From Symplocastrum torsivum CPER-KK1 (lineage in GTDB: Bacteria > Cyanobacteriota > Cyanobacteriia > Cyanobacteriales > Coleofasciculaceae): DNA of 64,000 nucleotides. Location of the stretch: the NCBI GenBank assembly GCA_019358875.1, contig JAHHIF010000015.1, forward strand, positions 1 through 64,000, in the 5' to 3' direction. The translations under genes were made by a program, and so were the position numbers. Below the pieces are notes generated by a model. The model searched no databases, was not told the DNA's origin, and was given only the letters and a program-made list of their open reading frames with translations. This document shows, piece after piece, positions 26,544-35,768 of this stretch; position 1 is the stretch's first letter, and the number at the start of each line of letters is the position of its first letter.

Positions 26544-27935
26544 TTACCGACGCGCTACGCCATCTTGCCGTGCAGCACGTTGCACAGCACCAGCAACGGC
26601 TGTCACTACTCGCTCATCAAAAACTGAAGGAATAATGTGTTCCCGATCTAAGTCTGTGGGATTTACTAAAGAAGCGATCGCACTCGCGGCTTCCAGGTAC
26701 ATATTCGCAGTGATTGTCGAGGCGCGACAATCTAATGCACCCCGAAAAACACCAGGAAAGGCAAGGACGTTATTAATTTGATTTGGATAATCGCTACGCC
26801 CCGTTGCCATAACAGCGACATCATCCATCACTAATTCTGGCTGAATTTCAGGGATCGGATTTGCCATCGCCATGACAATCGGGTTTGCAGCCATCGAGCG
26901 TACCATATCAGGGGTAACAACTCCGGGGGCGCTGACACCTAAGAACACATCCGAACCAGACATCGCCCCAGCAAGTGTACCAGCCGCTTCAACAGCAAAT
27001 TCTCGCTTTTGTTCAGTTAAGTCAGAGCGTGTTGTGGAGAGGATGCCTTTGGAGTCACACATCAAAATTGTCTTGGCACCTGCCTTACGCAGTAATCGGG
27101 CGATCGCAACTCCCGCTGCACCTGCACCATTAATCACAATGCGGACATCTTCTATTGATTTATTCACCAACTTCAGGGCATTAATTAACGCCGCAAGGCT
27201 GACAATTGCTGTCCCATGTTGGTCATCGTGAAAGACTGGAATGTCCATCTCTTGCCGCAATCGCGCTTCAATTTCAAAGCAACGAGGTGCGCTGATGTCT
27301 TCAAGGTTAACCCCACCGAAGACAGGAGCGATATTTTTGACAGTTTCGATAATCGTGTCTGTATCTTGGGTGGCTAGGCAGATTGGGAAAGCATCGATCC
27401 CGGCAAATTCCTTGAAGAGCATCGCTTTGCCTTCCATGACTGGCAGCGCCGCCTCTGGCCCCAAGTTACCCAATCCCAATACGGCACTACCATCAGTAAC
27501 AATGGCAACTGTGTTGCTTTTGATCGTGAGGGAGTAAACCTGTTCTGGATCTTGCGCGATCGCATTGCAAATCCGAGCGACTCCAGGGGTGTATGCCATT
27601 GCCAAATCTCCCTGATTATGCAGTGGCAGTTTGCTTTGCATATGAATTTTGCCACCGCGATGCAGGTTAAATGTGCGATCGTAGACATCGATAGTTTGGA
27701 TGTCTGGCAGTGCCCTGACAGCTTGCACAATCTGCTCAGCGTGTTCAGTACTGGCGGCATCAATGCTAATGTCACGAGTGGAAATCTTACGAGTCTGCTC
27801 AACGAGCGTAATCTCTCCTAAATTACCGCCGACAGAAGCGATCGCCTGAGTGACGCTTGCCAACATTCCGGCGCGGTTGGGAACTTCTAAACGAATCGTT
27901 AAACTAAAACTAGGGTTGGGTGTTAAATGTATCAT
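26544..27935 (-). CDS. NAD(P)-dependent malic enzyme with N-terminal ACT domain
   Basis: 463 residues. An ACT domain (about 10-85, RLEVPNRAGMLASVTQAIASVGGNLGEI) precedes the malic enzyme core with LAMAYTPGVARIC (catalytic Tyr), GKAMLFKEFAGIDAFPICL (catalytic Lys), FHDDQHGTAIV (metal ligands) and an NAD-binding Rossmann motif VINGAGAAGVAIARLL. It oxidatively decarboxylates malate to pyruvate. The ACT domain suggests allosteric control, perhaps by an amino acid. This short, ACT-fused form is typical of cyanobacteria and lacks the phosphotransacetylase-like tail of MaeB. Confidence 0.95.
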   Translation of the reverse strand: MIHLTPNPSFSLTIRLEVPNRAGMLASVTQAIASVGGNLGEITLVEQTRKISTRDISIDAASTEHAEQIVQAVRALPDIQTIDVYDRTFNLHRGGKIHMQSKLPLHNQGDLAMAYTPGVARICNAIAQDPEQVYSLTIKSNTVAIVTDGSAVLGLGNLGPEAALPVMEGKAMLFKEFAGIDAFPICLATQDTDTIIETVKNIAPVFGGVNLEDISAPRCFEIEARLRQEMDIPVFHDDQHGTAIVSLAALINALKLVNKSIEDVRIVINGAGAAGVAIARLLRKAGAKTILMCDSKGILSTTRSDLTEQKREFAVEAAGTLAGAMSGSDVFLGVSAPGVVTPDMVRSMAANPIVMAMANPIPEIQPELVMDDVAVMATGRSDYPNQINNVLAFPGVFRGALDCRASTITANMYLEAASAIASLVNPTDLDREHIIPSVFDERVVTAVAGAVQRAARQDGVARR

Positions 27936-28082
27936 TCTTTATTGAGGCAAGGAGTTGAAATTTGAGATTTTAGATTGAGTCAAAAATCTCAAACCTCAAT
28001 CTAAAATAACCCCTAGCCTATAAGAGAGAACCGAAGAGCAATTGTACCTAGTTACACCAGTTGGAGGTGACGTGCCACATTT

Positions 28083-28517
28083 ATGGCAAGTCTCTATATA
28101 GAAATCGACATCAATGCGCCAAAGCAACGGGTTTGGCAGATTTTATTCCAAAAAGACAAGTGGAAGTACTGGAACACATTTTTATTCGACTGTGACTCAG
28201 ATGTGCCGTTTCAGCAGGGACAAGAGGTATACCTCTCGTTGCGACGACTTCCTGATGAGGAGGAGACAGAGTTTGAGCCGTTGATTACACGAGTGCAGCC
28301 CAATGTCTGCCTCAGTTGGGTTTCCTCGATTCCTGGCTTTCGCAATGAGTATGTCTTTGAGCTGCAAGAAATTGGTGTTGGTCGTACTAAATACGTTCAC
28401 AAGACCAGTTATTCAGGAATTTTAACTCGTGTGTTTTTGCCGTTCATTCGGGAAGACGAACAACGCGGTATTAAACGGATGGCACGGGAGTTGAAGCGGT
28501 ACGTTGAACGTTTTTAA
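28083..28517 (+). CDS. SRPBCC-fold (polyketide cyclase/START-like) protein
   Basis: 144 residues, the size of a single SRPBCC domain. It starts ASLYIEIDINAPKQRVWQILFQKDKWKYWNTFLF, the usual first strand and helix of the fold, and ends in a long amphipathic helix (DEQRGIKRMARELKRYVERF). Such proteins form a hydrophobic cavity for lipids or aromatic molecules. No catalytic residues can be assigned. It is divergent from the malic enzyme and convergent with the TetR gene. Confidence 0.8.
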   Translation: MASLYIEIDINAPKQRVWQILFQKDKWKYWNTFLFDCDSDVPFQQGQEVYLSLRRLPDEEETEFEPLITRVQPNVCLSWVSSIPGFRNEYVFELQEIGVGRTKYVHKTSYSGILTRVFLPFIREDEQRGIKRMARELKRYVERF

Positions 28518-28525
28518 TTCAAGTA

Positions 28526-28551
28526 GTAGGGTGCGTCGTGACGCACCCTAC
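28526..28551. terminator. 12-bp perfect palindrome between convergent genes
   Basis: GTAGGGTGCGTC (28526-28537) and GACGCACCCTAC (28540-28551) are exact complements with only GT between. It begins 9 bp after the SRPBCC stop. In position it could terminate that gene, though a 2-nt loop must open and no T run follows. The sequence is typical of dispersed cyanobacterial palindromes. Confidence 0.5.
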
Positions 28552-28631
28552 AAGTAGAGTTGTTGCGTAAGCCCCTACCCTATTGCATCCATAAAAGCCC
28601 TCTGCCTCCTGCCGTCTGCCTTCTTCACTCG

Positions 28632-29246
28632 CTAATCACTCCTACCCAGAATCAGATCGACCAAGCTATTAATAAGGCGATCGCGTTCCAATGGCAGAAT
28701 GTCCTCACCATGCAGCATCTCCTGAAGGATGATGTAATGCACAAGCGCTCCAATGAAAGTACGTGAAGCAACTTCTGGATCGGGAAGCCGGAGTTTAGGA
28801 TGAGAGGCAAGGTATTGACTGAGAGCCTCAATCGTCGGTTTTTCAATGTTACGCACGAAAGATTGAGCTAATTCGGGGAAACGTCCAGACTCACCAATGA
28901 TCAGTCGAATAAGGGTGAGAATCTGCGGATCGGTCATAACGTTCTCTAACATTCCTGTTGCAAAACGTCGCAGGACAATGCTTGGTTCTCCCTCAAGAGA
29001 TTGGATGTTTTGGAGGTTGAATACTGACTTTTTCTGTGCTAATTGCTGGATGAGTGCCGTGAACAATCCTTCTTTGTCTTGGAAGTGGCTGTAGACTGTT
29101 GCTTTAGAAACCCCTGCTGCTGCCGCAACTTTGTCCATACTAGTCGCCGCATAACCGTGTGCCAAAAATTCTCGCATGGCACCGTCCAAGATGGCTTTGG
29201 CTTTTTCTGCTGACAATTCACGGTCTGGGCTTTTGGTCTTTTTCAT
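28632..29246 (-). CDS. TetR/AcrR family transcriptional regulator
   Basis: 204 residues. The N-terminal HTH (about 20-60) reads FLAHGYAATSMDKVAAAAGVSKATVYSHFQDKEGLF, a canonical TetR DNA-binding unit. The rest is a helical ligand-binding domain with a TetR_C-like pattern (ATGMLENVMTDPQILTLIRLIIGE). It is divergent from the DevBCA-type exporter genes, 174 bp apart, so it probably represses the exporter and itself until a ligand binds. Confidence 0.93.
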   Translation of the reverse strand: MKKTKSPDRELSAEKAKAILDGAMREFLAHGYAATSMDKVAAAAGVSKATVYSHFQDKEGLFTALIQQLAQKKSVFNLQNIQSLEGEPSIVLRRFATGMLENVMTDPQILTLIRLIIGESGRFPELAQSFVRNIEKPTIEALSQYLASHPKLRLPDPEVASRTFIGALVHYIILQEMLHGEDILPLERDRLINSLVDLILGRSD

Positions 29247-29349
29247 TTTCTACTTGAGAAGACACGCAAAAGGATTAGTGCTAACTGAGAATTCAATTAG
29301 CTACTTTTGCCTGTTTATAGGATACCTCTTGACTTTATTGTACTAAACC

Positions 29350-29387
29350 GACTAGTCTAGTTGTATTAAAAACTGAACTGTATAGTT
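29350..29387. promoter_or_regulatory. Candidate TetR operator region
   Basis: Two palindromes lie in the divergent region: GACTAGTC at 29350-29357 and AACTGTATAGTT at 29376-29387, the latter perfect apart from one G-T pair. The surrounding TAAACCGACTAGTCTAGTT and ACTGTATAGTTTAGTTG share CTA/TAG-rich half-sites. They sit between the two start codons, where a TetR repressor would block both promoters. Confidence 0.45.
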
Positions 29388-29420
29388 TAGTTGCGTTGAG
29401 ATTAAACCAGGAGTTAGCCA

Positions 29421-30623
29421 ATGCTGAATCATTCAACAGCGAGTGGTTCCCCTTCCTCCCAAACGCAAACGCACAATCCTCGCTGGATCATCCTGGCAGT
29501 CGCAACAACGCTTTTAGTCGGTGGGGTTGGGGCTTACACCATCCGGCAGTTTCAGTCCTCCCAAGCTGAGACAACCCAAACAGAAGTCAGTGTGCCGGAA
29601 GTCAAGACGGTGACAGCACTTGGACGATTGGAGCCAAAGGGAGAAGTGATTAAACTCTCCGCTCCAACCTCTAGTCAAGAAAATCGGGTTGAGCAACTGT
29701 TGGTGAAGGAAGGCGATCGCATTAAGGCAGGGCAGGTGATTGCGATTTTGGACAGTCGTGCTCGCCTTCAAGCGGCTTTAGAAGAGGCACAAGAACAGGT
29801 GAGAGTCGCCCAGGCAAAACTTGCGATCACTCAAGCTGGAGCAAAACGGGGTGAAGTTGAAGCGCAACGAGCGGAGATTGCAAGGCTTGAAGCCGAACGT
29901 CAAGGTGATGTTGATGCCCAAGCTGCAACGGTTTCTCGCTTAGAATCTGAACGCCGCAATGCCCAAATCGAATACAACCGCTATCAATCGCTGTATCAGC
30001 AAGGAGCCATCTCAGCCTCCGAACGTGACAGCAAACGCTTAACCCTAGATACCGCCGAGCAAAGGCTGCAAGAAGCACAAGCCGAGTTGAATCGCACCCG
30101 CTCAACCAGTCCGCAAGAACTGAATAAAGCGAGGGCAACCCTGAATCAGATTGCTGAGGTGCGTCCTGTGGATGTGGAAGCTGACAGAGTAGAAGTCCGT
30201 CGTGCGATCGCGTCTTTGAAGCAGGCAAAGGCAAATCTGGATGACGCTTATGTGCGATCGCCTCAAGACGGAACGGTGATGGATATTCATACCCGTGCAG
30301 GTGAAGTGGTGTCCGATGACGGCATCGTTGAGATTGGACAAACCAAACAAATGGTTGCCGTTGCAGAGGTTTATCAAAGCGATATTAGTAAAGTTCGTCC
30401 AGGGCAGCAAGTGCGAGTAACAAGTGATTCCATTCCTGGGGAATTGCAAGGCACAGTTGAGCGGGTTGGTTCACAGGTACGACGACAGGAGATTGTCAAC
30501 ACCGACCCCAGTACCAACATTGACTCCAGAGTTGTTGAAGCCCATGTCGCACTTGATGATACCTCTAGCCAGAAAGCAGCTCAATTCACAAATCTGCAAG
30601 TCAAGGTGGAGATCGAACTGTGA
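29421..30623 (+). CDS. devB: DevB-type membrane fusion (adaptor) protein of an ABC exporter
   Basis: 400 residues. One N-terminal membrane helix (WIILAVATTLLVGGVGAYTI) precedes a lipoyl/HlyD domain (VEQLLVKEGDRIKAGQVIAILDS). A long coiled-coil hairpin follows (about 110-270, repeated QVRVAQAKLAITQ and LESERRNAQIEYNRYQSLYQQGAISASE), then the second half-lipoyl DGTVMDIHTRAGEVV and a beta-barrel domain. It would link the inner-membrane ABC complex to a TolC-like outer-membrane channel. Start ATG with CAGGAG 8 nt upstream. Its stop overlaps the devC start. Confidence 0.9.
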   Translation: MLNHSTASGSPSSQTQTHNPRWIILAVATTLLVGGVGAYTIRQFQSSQAETTQTEVSVPEVKTVTALGRLEPKGEVIKLSAPTSSQENRVEQLLVKEGDRIKAGQVIAILDSRARLQAALEEAQEQVRVAQAKLAITQAGAKRGEVEAQRAEIARLEAERQGDVDAQAATVSRLESERRNAQIEYNRYQSLYQQGAISASERDSKRLTLDTAEQRLQEAQAELNRTRSTSPQELNKARATLNQIAEVRPVDVEADRVEVRRAIASLKQAKANLDDAYVRSPQDGTVMDIHTRAGEVVSDDGIVEIGQTKQMVAVAEVYQSDISKVRPGQQVRVTSDSIPGELQGTVERVGSQVRRQEIVNTDPSTNIDSRVVEAHVALDDTSSQKAAQFTNLQVKVEIEL

Positions 30624-31795
30624 TTGGATTCATTCAACAACTTCAGCGACGAACGCCCCTCGGCTGGCTGCAACTGAGTCGGGAAAGAAGCCGTCTTTTG
30701 GTTGCCTTATCAGGTATTGCCTTTGCCGATGTACTCATGTTCATGCAGATGGGCTTTCAGGCAGCGCTGTACGACAGCAACACCCGCCTCAGTCGTTCGT
30801 TGAACACGGACATTGTTTTGCTCAGTCCCCAAGCCCGTAATATGCAAAACTTGTCAACGTTTTCGCGGCGACGGCTATATCAAGCAATGGATATTCCCGG
30901 AGTCAAGTCGGCAGAAGTCTTGCAATCGAATACGATTAACTGGAAGAACCCCCAAACCCGCAAAGAAACCTCGATTCAAATTGTTGGGTTTAACCCTGAC
31001 CAGCCAGCGTTTAATCTACCAGAAGTTAATCAACAGTTGGACAAAATTAAGCTGCCAGATAGTGTCCTATTTGACCGGGCGAGTCGAGGCGATTATAAAG
31101 AAGCGATCGCGCAAGTTGAACAAGGTAAAACCGTAACTACCGAAGTCGAACGGCGCACAATTGCGATTTCTGGTCTTTTTAAATTAGGCGCTTCCTTTGG
31201 GGCGGATGGGGTTCTGATGACCAGCGATCAGAACTTTTTGTTGCTATTTCCCAGGCGTGAGGCAGCGAGTATCAATCTTGGTTTGATTTACATTGAACCG
31301 GGATATGAGCCGGAACAGGTAGCAACAGCCTTAAAATCCCATCTCCCTGATGATGTCAGAGTGCTGACTCATGAGGAATTAATCGAGTTTGAGGAGAGTT
31401 ACTGGAAAACAGGAAGCCCAATCGGTTTCATTTTCAGCTTGGGTGCAGCGATGGCATTTGTCGTCGGTGTGGTGATTGTCTATCAAGTTCTTTCTACCGA
31501 TGTGAATAGTCACATGAAGGAATATGCCACGTTTAAGGCAATGGGATATCACAATTCATATTTACTCGGTGTTGTGTTTGAAGAAGCGATAATCCTTGCT
31601 TTCTTGGGCTTTATCCCAGGAACAATCTTGCCCTTGGGACTGTACAAATTGGCGGCATCGGCTACAGCCTTACCCATTGCCATGACCTTATCACGCGCCG
31701 TGCTGGTACTGGTGCTAACGATTATCATGTGTGCCTTGTCTGGTGCGATCGCGACCCGAAAACTCCAATCTGCTGACCCTGCCGATATGTTCTAA
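30620..31795 (+). CDS. devC: DevC-type ABC exporter permease
   Basis: 391 residues, FtsX/MacB-type permease of the DevC family. The N-terminus RTPLGWLQLSRERSRLLVALSGIAFADVLMFMQMGF is the characteristic first helix, followed by a long periplasmic domain. Three C-terminal helices follow (FSLGAAMAFVVGVVIVYQVL and others), with the EYATFKAMGY coupling segment and the ending ATRKLQSADPADMF. The start GTG overlaps the devB stop by 4 bp (GTGA), a sign of translational coupling. Confidence 0.92.
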   Translation: MIGFIQQLQRRTPLGWLQLSRERSRLLVALSGIAFADVLMFMQMGFQAALYDSNTRLSRSLNTDIVLLSPQARNMQNLSTFSRRRLYQAMDIPGVKSAEVLQSNTINWKNPQTRKETSIQIVGFNPDQPAFNLPEVNQQLDKIKLPDSVLFDRASRGDYKEAIAQVEQGKTVTTEVERRTIAISGLFKLGASFGADGVLMTSDQNFLLLFPRREAASINLGLIYIEPGYEPEQVATALKSHLPDDVRVLTHEELIEFEESYWKTGSPIGFIFSLGAAMAFVVGVVIVYQVLSTDVNSHMKEYATFKAMGYHNSYLLGVVFEEAIILAFLGFIPGTILPLGLYKLAASATALPIAMTLSRAVLVLVLTIIMCALSGAIATRKLQSADPADMF

Positions 31796-31803
31796 AGCCA
31801 GCC

Positions 31804-32511
31804 ATGACAACTAATTCCGTCATTTCCATCCAAAATCTCGACCACTACTTCGGTCATAGTCAACTCCGCAAGCAAGTTCTCTTTGACATCAATTTAGAAA
31901 TTAATGCGGGTGAAATTATCATCATGACGGGTCCCTCTGGCTCTGGCAAAACTACGCTTTTGACCTTGCTAGGGGGTTTACGTTCTGCTCAATCGGGCAG
32001 TTTAAAAGTATTGGGAAAAGAACTCTGTGGGGCAAGTCAAAATCAACTGACAGAGGCACGACGCCAACACGGTTATATTTTTCAAGCGCATAATCTACAC
32101 GGCAGCCTAACCGCCCTCCAGAACGTCAAGATGGGCTTGGAACTGCATAAGGATATCAGCTTAGAAGAGATGCAAACTCGCTCAGCCCAAATGCTGGAGC
32201 AAGTAGGATTAGGAAATCGCTTGAATTACTATCCAGATGACTTGTCCGGTGGACAAAAACAACGAGTAGCGATCGCACGCGCCCTCGTCAGCCATCCTAA
32301 GATTGTCCTAGCCGATGAACCGACTGCTGCCCTTGACAAAAAATCGGGACGAGATGTGGTAGAGATGATGCAAAAACTCGCCAAAGAACAGGGCTGCACA
32401 ATTTTGCTAGTGACTCACGACAACCGCATCCTCGACATCGCCGATCGCATTGTCTACATGGAAGATGGTCGTCTAGCCAATAATCCTAAGGCGGCGGCAT
32501 TAGTGGAATAA
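31804..32511 (+). CDS. devA: DevA-type ABC exporter ATP-binding protein
   Basis: 235 residues, a full ABC ATPase: Walker A GPSGSGKTT, Q-loop in YIFQAHNLHG, signature LSGGQKQR, Walker B IVLADEP, and H-loop LVTHD. It begins 8 bp after devC. DevBCA exporters move glycolipids into the heterocyst envelope in Anabaena, but paralogues are common in non-heterocystous strains and export other lipids or compounds. Control by the divergent TetR protein argues for an inducible, stress- or ligand-linked role here. The cargo cannot be told from sequence. Confidence 0.93.
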   Translation: MTTNSVISIQNLDHYFGHSQLRKQVLFDINLEINAGEIIIMTGPSGSGKTTLLTLLGGLRSAQSGSLKVLGKELCGASQNQLTEARRQHGYIFQAHNLHGSLTALQNVKMGLELHKDISLEEMQTRSAQMLEQVGLGNRLNYYPDDLSGGQKQRVAIARALVSHPKIVLADEPTAALDKKSGRDVVEMMQKLAKEQGCTILLVTHDNRILDIADRIVYMEDGRLANNPKAAALVE

Positions 32512-32540
32512 CCTTAACTTACGTCCAGAATTCAGGATTC

Positions 32541-32576
32541 TCCTGAACACAGCCACTTCTGTATTCTTCTTGTTCA
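32541..32576. repeat. 36-bp dispersed repeat, copy 1
   Basis: This segment, beginning TCCTGAACACAGCC and ending CTTCTTGTTCA, matches 38119-38154 over 36 bp with one difference (A versus G). It lies after devA and contains a small inverted repeat (GAACAC with GTATTC or GTGTTC). Confidence 0.7.
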
Positions 32577-32642
32577 AATTGTAATTGCTGAAGTTGCTCA
32601 AGCGATTGAGTAAAACTGTATTGGCTTCAAAAAAAGCTTGTA

Positions 32643-33482
32643 CTATTCATGCTTAGTGCCGTCAGGCATGATTGTCCCCTTTAAGTCAGCATCCCGTAGA
32701 GTTGCCTGCTTGAGATTAGCATCCAGCAAAACGGCATCAACTAAGATTGCTTCAGTTAGGTTAGACCAGCAAAGTTTAGCGCGGTAGAAATTTGTTCTCG
32801 ACAGATCGGTACCTCGCAGGGTTGTCCAACTCAGATTTGCTCCGCGTAAATTAGCCCCAATGAGGATAGCATCTGTCATGTTGGTGCCATTTGCTTTTGC
32901 CCGACTCAGGTCTACCTGACTCAGATTAGCTCCAGTAAAGTTTGCACCATGCAATAAGGCTTTGACGAGATTTGCTCCTTTTAGGTTTGTCCCAACTGCG
33001 ATCGCATTGGTTAAATTCGCCCCTTCCAGACTGGCACCCACTAAAAGAGCATGAGAAAGATTCGTTCGGCTGAGGGTGGCTTCAAATAGTTTTGCCTGAC
33101 TCAAATCCGCTTCCCGGAGAACCGCTTCACTAAGAATCGCTTCCGTCAGATTCGCTTTAGTGAGATTGGTGCCACTCAAGTTGGAGGATCGCAGACTAGC
33201 ATCACTCAAGTTCACCTCACTGAGATTTGCTTCGCTCAGGTTACTGCCAATCAAGTTCGCTTCCTGTAAGTTAGCGCCTTGTAAATTAGCGTGAGAAAGG
33301 TTCGCTTCCCGTAAATTAGCCCTTTGGAGGGATGCCCCAGCTAGATTAGTCTGAGTGAAGTTCGCTCCTCGCAAATTAGCCTCACTCAGGTCAACTCCAG
33401 CGAAAGACAGTCCCTGGAAGTTAGAATTGCGAAAATCTCGTTCTCCTGCTGCGTATTGCTTCAGCAGTGTGCCAACATCCAT
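32643..33482 (-). CDS. Cytosolic pentapeptide-repeat protein
   Basis: 279 residues from ATG 33482 (MDVGTLLKQYAAGERDFRNSNFQG); a start ten codons upstream gives an atypical extension. After a short helix, about 45 consecutive A(D/N)LXX-type repeats form a right-handed quadrilateral beta-helix, closing with LKGTIMPDGTKHE. No signal peptide, so cytosolic. The N-terminal YAAGERDFR segment is shared with the paralogue at 55906. Some members mimic DNA or interact with gyrase, but nothing here shows that. The minus-strand gene is divergent from ilvD. Confidence 0.9.
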   Translation of the reverse strand: MDVGTLLKQYAAGERDFRNSNFQGLSFAGVDLSEANLRGANFTQTNLAGASLQRANLREANLSHANLQGANLQEANLIGSNLSEANLSEVNLSDASLRSSNLSGTNLTKANLTEAILSEAVLREADLSQAKLFEATLSRTNLSHALLVGASLEGANLTNAIAVGTNLKGANLVKALLHGANFTGANLSQVDLSRAKANGTNMTDAILIGANLRGANLSWTTLRGTDLSRTNFYRAKLCWSNLTEAILVDAVLLDANLKQATLRDADLKGTIMPDGTKHE

Positions 33483-33764
33483 GATTATCTCTGCCTCGCG
33501 TGTCGTTTTCAAAAAATGTCAGAAAGATTAATTTTCACCCACTGACAAATCAACAGAAGAATTACTGACAAAATTCGCGAGAATCTACATAACGAGCCAA
33601 ATAGTCATGTAGTCTGAGACAATCAAAAAATAGCTGACGAGTTGTGGTTACGGTTAGCTGTTTGCTCAACGACTGAATCGGTAAGTCCCTGTTATTGAGC
33701 ATTGATGTCGCTAACCTCAATACTCACACCGCTGATAGCTGATAGCTAAGGGAAGAACACACCA

Positions 33765-35450
33765 ATGTCGGACAACTTTAGAAGCCGAGTCGTTACTCAG
33801 GGCGTCCAGCGATCGCCTAATCGAGCAATGTTACGGGCAGTTGGTTTCCAAGACCAAGACTTTACCAAGCCAATTGTCGGTATTGCCAACGGGTACAGTA
33901 CAATTACGCCCTGCAATATGGGGTTGAATGGGTTGGCACTCCGGGCAGAAGCAGGAATGAGAAGCGCGGGGGCGATGCCCCAGATGTTCGGTACGATTAC
34001 GATCAGTGACGGGATTTCGATGGGCACGGAAGGGATGAAGTATTCCCTGGTGTCGCGAGAAGTAATTGCCGATTCAATTGAGACAGCCTGCAATGGGCAG
34101 AGCATGGATGGTGTTTTGGCAATTGGTGGCTGTGATAAAAATATGCCAGGGGCGATGATTGCGATCGCACGGATGAATATCCCGGCAATTTTTGTCTATG
34201 GCGGTACGATTAAACCCGGTCACCACAACGGCAAGGACTTAACAGTTGTGAGTTCGTTTGAAGCCGTAGGACAATTCAGTGCTGGCAAGATTGACGAAAC
34301 CGAACTGACAGCGGTAGAGAACAAGGCTTGCCCTGGTGCGGGTTCCTGTGGTGGGATGTTTACGGCAAATACAATGTCTTCGGCGTTTGAAGCGATGGGG
34401 ATGAGCTTGGCTTATTCTTCGACTATGGCGAACGAAGATGCCGAAAAAGCCGATAGTGCTGAAAAATCTGCCTTTGTTTTGGTAGAAGCGATTCGTAAGC
34501 AATTAACGCCGAAACAGATTCTTACCCGCAAAGCGTTTGAAAATGCGATCGCAGTAATTATGGCAGTTGGTGGCTCGACCAATGCTGTGTTACATCTACT
34601 TGCGATCGCTCATGCGATTGGTGTTGAGTTATCCCTGGATGACTTTGAAATCATTCGCGCCAAAGTCCCTGTACTATGTGACCTAAAACCTTCTGGGAAG
34701 TATGTCGCAACCGACTTACACAAAGTTGGCGGTATCCCACAGGTGATGAAAATGCTCTTGGCGCATGATCTGCTTCATGGTGATGCCCTCACAATCACAG
34801 GTCAAACCCTTGCTGAAGTCTTAGCCGATGTTCCAGAGGAACCACCAGCCAATCAAGATGTGATTCATCCTTGGGATAATCCAATCTATGCTCAAGGACA
34901 CTTAGCCATTTTGCGAGGTAATCTGGCAACAGAAGGTGCGGTGGCAAAAATCACAGGCATCAAAAAGCCGCAAATTACTGGTCCTGCACGGGTATTTGAA
35001 TCAGAGGAAGCCTGTCTGGATGCGATTCTCGCAGGACAGATTAAGGCAGGTGATGTAATTATTGTCCGCTACGAGGGACCAAAGGGTGGGCCAGGAATGC
35101 GGGAAATGCTAGCACCCACTTCTGCGCTTATTGGTGCAGGTTTGGGTGATGCAGTCGGTTTAATTACCGATGGACGCTTTTCCGGTGGTACTTACGGGAT
35201 GGTAGTTGGTCATGTTGCACCAGAGGCAGCGGTTGGAGGGACAATTGCCTTAGTCCAAGAAGGTGACACCATTACAATTGATTCGCCAGCGCGGTTGTTA
35301 CAGCTTCATGTTTCAGATGAGGAATTAGAGCAACGTCGCGCTAACTGGAAACCCCGAAAACCTCGTTATACAACGGGTGTGCTGGCAAAATATGCCAAGC
35401 TTGTTTCTTCTAGCAGTGTCGGTGCAGTGACGGATTTGGGGTTGGATTAA
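33765..35450 (+). CDS. ilvD: Dihydroxy-acid dehydratase
   Basis: 561 residues, standard for IlvD. Iron-sulfur ligands are visible in [20 protein letters not shown] and [18 protein letters not shown]. The C-terminal block [23 protein letters not shown] is the family signature. It converts 2,3-dihydroxy-3-methylbutanoate and its methylpentanoate homologue to 2-oxo acids in valine and isoleucine synthesis. It is a single gene with ATG at 33765 and AAGGGAAG a short distance upstream. Confidence 0.97.
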   Translation: MSDNFRSRVVTQGVQRSPNRAMLRAVGFQDQDFTKPIVGIANGYSTITPCNMGLNGLALRAEAGMRSAGAMPQMFGTITISDGISMGTEGMKYSLVSREVIADSIETACNGQSMDGVLAIGGCDKNMPGAMIAIARMNIPAIFVYGGTIKPGHHNGKDLTVVSSFEAVGQFSAGKIDETELTAVENKACPGAGSCGGMFTANTMSSAFEAMGMSLAYSSTMANEDAEKADSAEKSAFVLVEAIRKQLTPKQILTRKAFENAIAVIMAVGGSTNAVLHLLAIAHAIGVELSLDDFEIIRAKVPVLCDLKPSGKYVATDLHKVGGIPQVMKMLLAHDLLHGDALTITGQTLAEVLADVPEEPPANQDVIHPWDNPIYAQGHLAILRGNLATEGAVAKITGIKKPQITGPARVFESEEACLDAILAGQIKAGDVIIVRYEGPKGGPGMREMLAPTSALIGAGLGDAVGLITDGRFSGGTYGMVVGHVAPEAAVGGTIALVQEGDTITIDSPARLLQLHVSDEELEQRRANWKPRKPRYTTGVLAKYAKLVSSSSVGAVTDLGLD

Positions 35451-35659
35451 GCCTAATACTACTCGGAAATTAACTGTAGCTGAGATGGTGGAGGGAGGCG
35501 ATCGCAATAGCTATTTTAGGTTGTGGTGAACCATCCTGAGTAATGCGATCGCAAATAACAAGAGTATGGGTTGACGGACTTATGGCTAAGGACGTTGACC
35601 CATTTTTATTTGGATAGGATGTTTGATAAGGATTACGCAGATTTTAGCGAGTTAAATCA

Positions 35660-35768
35660 ATGCTATCTCCCTTCCCCGGTATGAACCCCTGTTTAGAACA
35701 TCATGCCTTGTGGTCAGAAGTGCATAAGCGGTTGATTGTTGCGATCGCGGATGCACTATTTCCTAAGT
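35660..35768 (+). pseudogene. DUF4058 gene fragment broken by an IS element
   Basis: ATG 35660 opens a frame reading MLSPFPGMNPCLEHHALWSE, then KRLIVAIADALFPKL, which aligns with the first 37 residues of the intact DUF4058 protein at 25610. It runs straight into the left inverted repeat of the IS701-like element at 35769. After the element I do not recognise the remainder of the gene, so the insertion probably came with a flanking deletion. Confidence 0.8.
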
